Assembly (NCBI RefSeq): GCF_027594785.1
Contig: NZ_CP075584.1
Span: 2,790,001 to 2,854,000 of the forward strand
DNA length: 64,000 nt
From: Cryobacterium breve
Lineage (GTDB): Bacteria; Actinomycetota; Actinomycetes; Actinomycetales; Microbacteriaceae
Direction of reading: 5' to 3'
Shown here: positions 61,590 to 64,000 of the stretch, piece after piece
How the letters are laid out: each line of letters opens with the position of its first letter
Position numbering within the stretch: the stretch's first letter is position 1
Program-made: the position numbers and the translations under genes
Notes under the pieces: generated by a model
Databases searched by the model: none
Told to the model about the DNA's origin: nothing
The model's input: only the letters and a program-made list of their open reading frames with translations

Positions 61590-62645
61590 TTGGCGGTCGA
61601 CTCCATCGCCCGCACCGCCATCCGGGCCGTGTTCACCGAGACCGGAACGCAGCCCGAGGTCATCACGCGTGCCGTGACGCTCATGGGCGGGCGGGCCTCG
61701 TTCGCGCTCGTCGGCGCATCCGCCGGCCTGATGGACGACGTCGTCGACCTGGCGAACCGCCTCGAACGACTCTGGAGCCGGTTCCTCCCCGACAGCGACG
61801 TCTCCCGGCTCAACGCCGCAGAGGGCGAACCCGTCGCCGTCGACCCCTGCACCGTGCGCCTGATCGCGGCCATGCTCGACGGCGCCCGGCTGACCAGGGG
61901 CGACTACGACGCGACCCTGTTGCCGGACGTGCTCGCGGCCGGGTACCGGGCATCCGCCCTCGACCCCGGCCGGGTCACCGTATTGCCGGCGTCGGCGGTC
62001 TCGCCCGGCAACCTCTCCGGGCTGACCATCGAGGACGGAGCCCCGCACCTGGACCGGATCGTGACGCTGCCGCTCGGCACCACGATCGATCCCGGCGGCG
62101 TCGGCAAGGGCCTCGCCGCCGACCTCCTCTGCGCGTTCGCTCTCGACGCCGGCGCCTGGGGCGCCCTCGCGGAACTCGGCGGGGACATCGTCGTCGCCGG
62201 CCAGGCTCCCGACGCCGTCGCCTGGCGGCTCGGCGTCGAGAACCCCTTCGACCCCGGCCAGCATTCCGCCGTCGTGCGGCTCGCCGCGGGTGCGCTCGTC
62301 ACCTCGAGCCAGCGGAAGCGGCGCTTCCCGGCCGCCGGCTCCGACCCGGTGACCCCGACCGCGGCGTCCGTCCCGGCTGCCGCGTCCGTCCCGAAGGCCG
62401 CGTCCGCCCCGGCCAGCCGTCACCACCTCGTCGACCCGCGCACCCACGAGAGTGCGGCCACCCGGGTGCAGACCGTCTCCGTCATCGCCTCCACCGGCGC
62501 CCGCGCCGAGGTGCTCACCAAGCCGGGCTTCCTCCGCCCCACCGCCGACTTCCTCGCCTGGCTGCCCACCGTCGGCGCCGCGGGCCTCATCATCGACGAC
62601 ACCGGACTCGTCACGACCTCCACGAACTGGGAGCACTACGCATGA
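61590..62645 (+). CDS. apbE: FAD:protein FMN transferase (ApbE)
   Basis: 351 residues from TTG 61590. ApbE attaches FMN from FAD to a Ser/Thr of exported flavoproteins. Family blocks: MGGRASFALVGASAGLMDDV, ERLWSRFLPDSDVSRLNAAE, IDPGGVGKGLAADLLC (FAD-binding), WGALAELGGDIVVAG and DPRTHESAATRVQTVSVIAS with the metal-binding Asp/Thr region. An Ala/Pro/Val/Ser insertion of about 25 residues sits before HHLVDPRTH. No N-terminal lipobox is seen, so it may act in the cytoplasm. It overlaps the flavocytochrome gene by 4 bp. Confidence 0.9.
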   Translation: MAVDSIARTAIRAVFTETGTQPEVITRAVTLMGGRASFALVGASAGLMDDVVDLANRLERLWSRFLPDSDVSRLNAAEGEPVAVDPCTVRLIAAMLDGARLTRGDYDATLLPDVLAAGYRASALDPGRVTVLPASAVSPGNLSGLTIEDGAPHLDRIVTLPLGTTIDPGGVGKGLAADLLCAFALDAGAWGALAELGGDIVVAGQAPDAVAWRLGVENPFDPGQHSAVVRLAAGALVTSSQRKRRFPAAGSDPVTPTAASVPAAASVPKAASAPASRHHLVDPRTHESAATRVQTVSVIASTGARAEVLTKPGFLRPTADFLAWLPTVGAAGLIIDDTGLVTTSTNWEHYA

Positions 62646-64000
62646 ACGATCCGCACCTCTGGTGGTACATCTCGAGGGCGAGCGCCGTCATCGGCTGGGC
62701 GCTCATGACGCTGTCGGTGGTCTGGGGCATCCTGCTCTCCACCCGCGTGATGCGCCAGATCGACAACCCCGCCTGGCTCCAGGACCTGCACCGCTACTTC
62801 GGCGGCGCCGCGATCGTGATGGTCGCCGTGCACATGCTCACCCTGATGCTCGACGGCTGGCTGCACCTCAGCATCGCCGAGGTTCTCGTGCCGTTCACGA
62901 GCCACTTCAAAGCGCTCCCGGTGGCCCTCGGCGTCACCGCGTTCTACCTGCTCGTCGCCGTGCAGGGCACCTCGCTGCTGATGCGGTACCTGCCGCGACG
63001 GTTCTGGAAGGTCGTGCACTACTCGAGCTACGCGACCCTCATCCTCGTCTCCTTCCACGCCGCCTTCACCGGAACCGACGTCGGCACAAGCTGGTACCGC
63101 GTCGTCTCGATCGGGCTGATCCTCATGGCGATGCTCGCCGTCGTGCTGCGCCTCGTCGCGGCCAAGCGCGGGTCGGGTGCGGCCGCCGGTCGTGCAGCGG
63201 ATGCCGCCCGCGGCATCCGCCCCGCCCCGGCGCTTCTTGAGACACGCACCATGCGTGTCGCGGCCGTGACCCGCGTCGCCGAAGGCGTCCTCGGCATCCG
63301 CCTGGTGCCTGCGGCCCCCGCCGAAACCGCGCCCGCTGTGCCCGCTGGGTCGCCGGCCGACACGCGCACGGATGCCCTCGCCACGACGGGCTCCGTCGCC
63401 GTGCGCGCCGCCGGGACCGCGACCGCACTGCTGCCGGCCTGGCACCCGGGCGCGCACATCACCCTGCACCTGCCGAACGGCCTCGAGCGGCAGTACTCGC
63501 TCTGCGGCGACCCCGCAGAGCGGTCGCACCTCGACATCGCCGTCCTGCAGACCGAAGCGTCGCGGGGTGGCAGCGCCTGGATCCACGCGAACCTCGCGCC
63601 GGGTCTCGTGCTCGAGGTGTCCGGCCCGCTCAACCACTTCGAACTCGAGCCCGCCGCCGCGTACCTCTTCATCGCGGGCGGCATCGGAATCACGCCGATC
63701 ATGGGGATGATCGAGTCCCTGCCCGCTCGCCGCGACTGGAAGCTCGTCTACCTCGGCAGGAGCCGCAGCACGATGGCCTTCCTCGACGAGCCTGCTCGAG
63801 CGCTACCCCGACCGGGTCGAGGTCCTCGCCCGCGACGAGCAGGCTCGTGCAACCCGAGGCGAGCGAACTGCTGATCGCCGCCTTCGGGGGCCTCGGCGGC
63901 CTCGACGCCGCCACTGCACCGGACTCCTTCGCGAGCCGCGCCGACGTGTACTGCTGCGGCCCGGAATCCCTCATGCAGGCCGTGGCCGCGCTCGTGCCCC
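62642..64000 (+). CDS. Ferric-reductase-like flavocytochrome, truncated by window edge (two frameshifts in sequence)
   Basis: At least 452 residues; runs past the window. Extra bases in AGCCT 63789-63793 (LDELLERYPDRV) and AGGCT 63841-63845 (RDEQLVQPEASE) must be removed. Membrane part (1-185) has about six helices with paired His that can hold haems (DLHRYFGGAAIVMVAVHMLT, KVVHYSSYATLILVSFHAAF). The cytosolic part is a ferredoxin-NADP reductase module: GAHITLHLPNGLERQYSLCG (FAD), LFIAGGIGITPIMGMIES (NAD(P) motif), YLGRSRSTMAF, and VYCCGPESLM. It would move electrons from NAD(P)H across the membrane; the ApbE next door implies a flavinylated partner outside. Confidence 0.9.

Overview
The window is high-GC actinobacterial DNA. 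Gene content (actinobacterial RpoB/RpoC with TTG starts, chaplin-type repeats, DUF5997, DUF4916, DUF1684, TPP-less two-component/ABC modules), Shine-Dalgarno-led GTG/TTG starts and the very frequent GGATGC/GCATCC hexamer all fit a Microbacteriaceae chromosome; I cannot name the genus. No rRNA, tRNA, transposase, integrase or CRISPR array was seen. It is an ordinary chromosomal backbone whose gaps are unusually rich in short palindromic repeats.

Layout. 1-10.4 kb: end of an acyl-CoA dehydrogenase, an ArsB-like permease, a PRC-barrel protein, a secreted protein of unknown function, a ParA/MinD-like ATPase, two tandem FKBP-type lipoproteins, panD, a pyridoxamine-oxidase-like protein and a transglutaminase-like protein. 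10.5-19.5 kb: a voltage-gated-type K+ channel, a NarL-type two-component system divergent from a MacB-like ABC exporter, a TetR regulator divergent from a DrrAB-like ABC exporter, a VOC protein and a GyrI-like protein. 19.8-28.3 kb: an HTH-less LysR effector-domain protein divergent from DUF5997, an esterase, DUF4916/NUDIX, a secreted helical protein, an OmpR-type two-component system, an acetyltransferase and a DEAD-box RNA helicase. 28.6-44.2 kb: DUF1684, SRPBCC, EVE, coiled-coil, ComB-like, DUF427, TehA/SLAC1-like and NERD proteins, a GH18 protein divergent from a cellulose-synthase-like glycosyltransferase, SprT-like, a PQQ-type sugar dehydrogenase lipoprotein, a TPR-like protein and a spermidine-synthase-like methyltransferase. 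44.3-52.1 kb: promoter, rpoB, rpoC and a strong terminator. 52.2-64 kb: a PAS-GGDEF-EAL membrane protein, a secreted protein followed by a sortase-anchored protein with six chaplin-like units, then a two-component system divergent from two Pro/Ala-rich exported proteins, an ApbE flavin transferase and a ferric-reductase-like flavocytochrome that runs off the window.

The most striking observation is about the sequence itself. Eighteen genes, including the essential rpoB, rpoC and panD, are broken by single-base indels. Twenty of these breaks are one base inserted at the centre of AGCT (giving AGNCT) and two more touch an AGCT; the other four are in 5-6 nt C/G runs. Undoing each indel restores an open frame, and every complete gene becomes a multiple of three. 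This points to a systematic base-calling artefact at AGCT, best explained by a modified AGCT motif in the source DNA. I therefore annotate these genes as full-length CDS, not pseudogenes. The second theme is at least six families of dispersed short palindromes, some nested in each other or inside a coding region.
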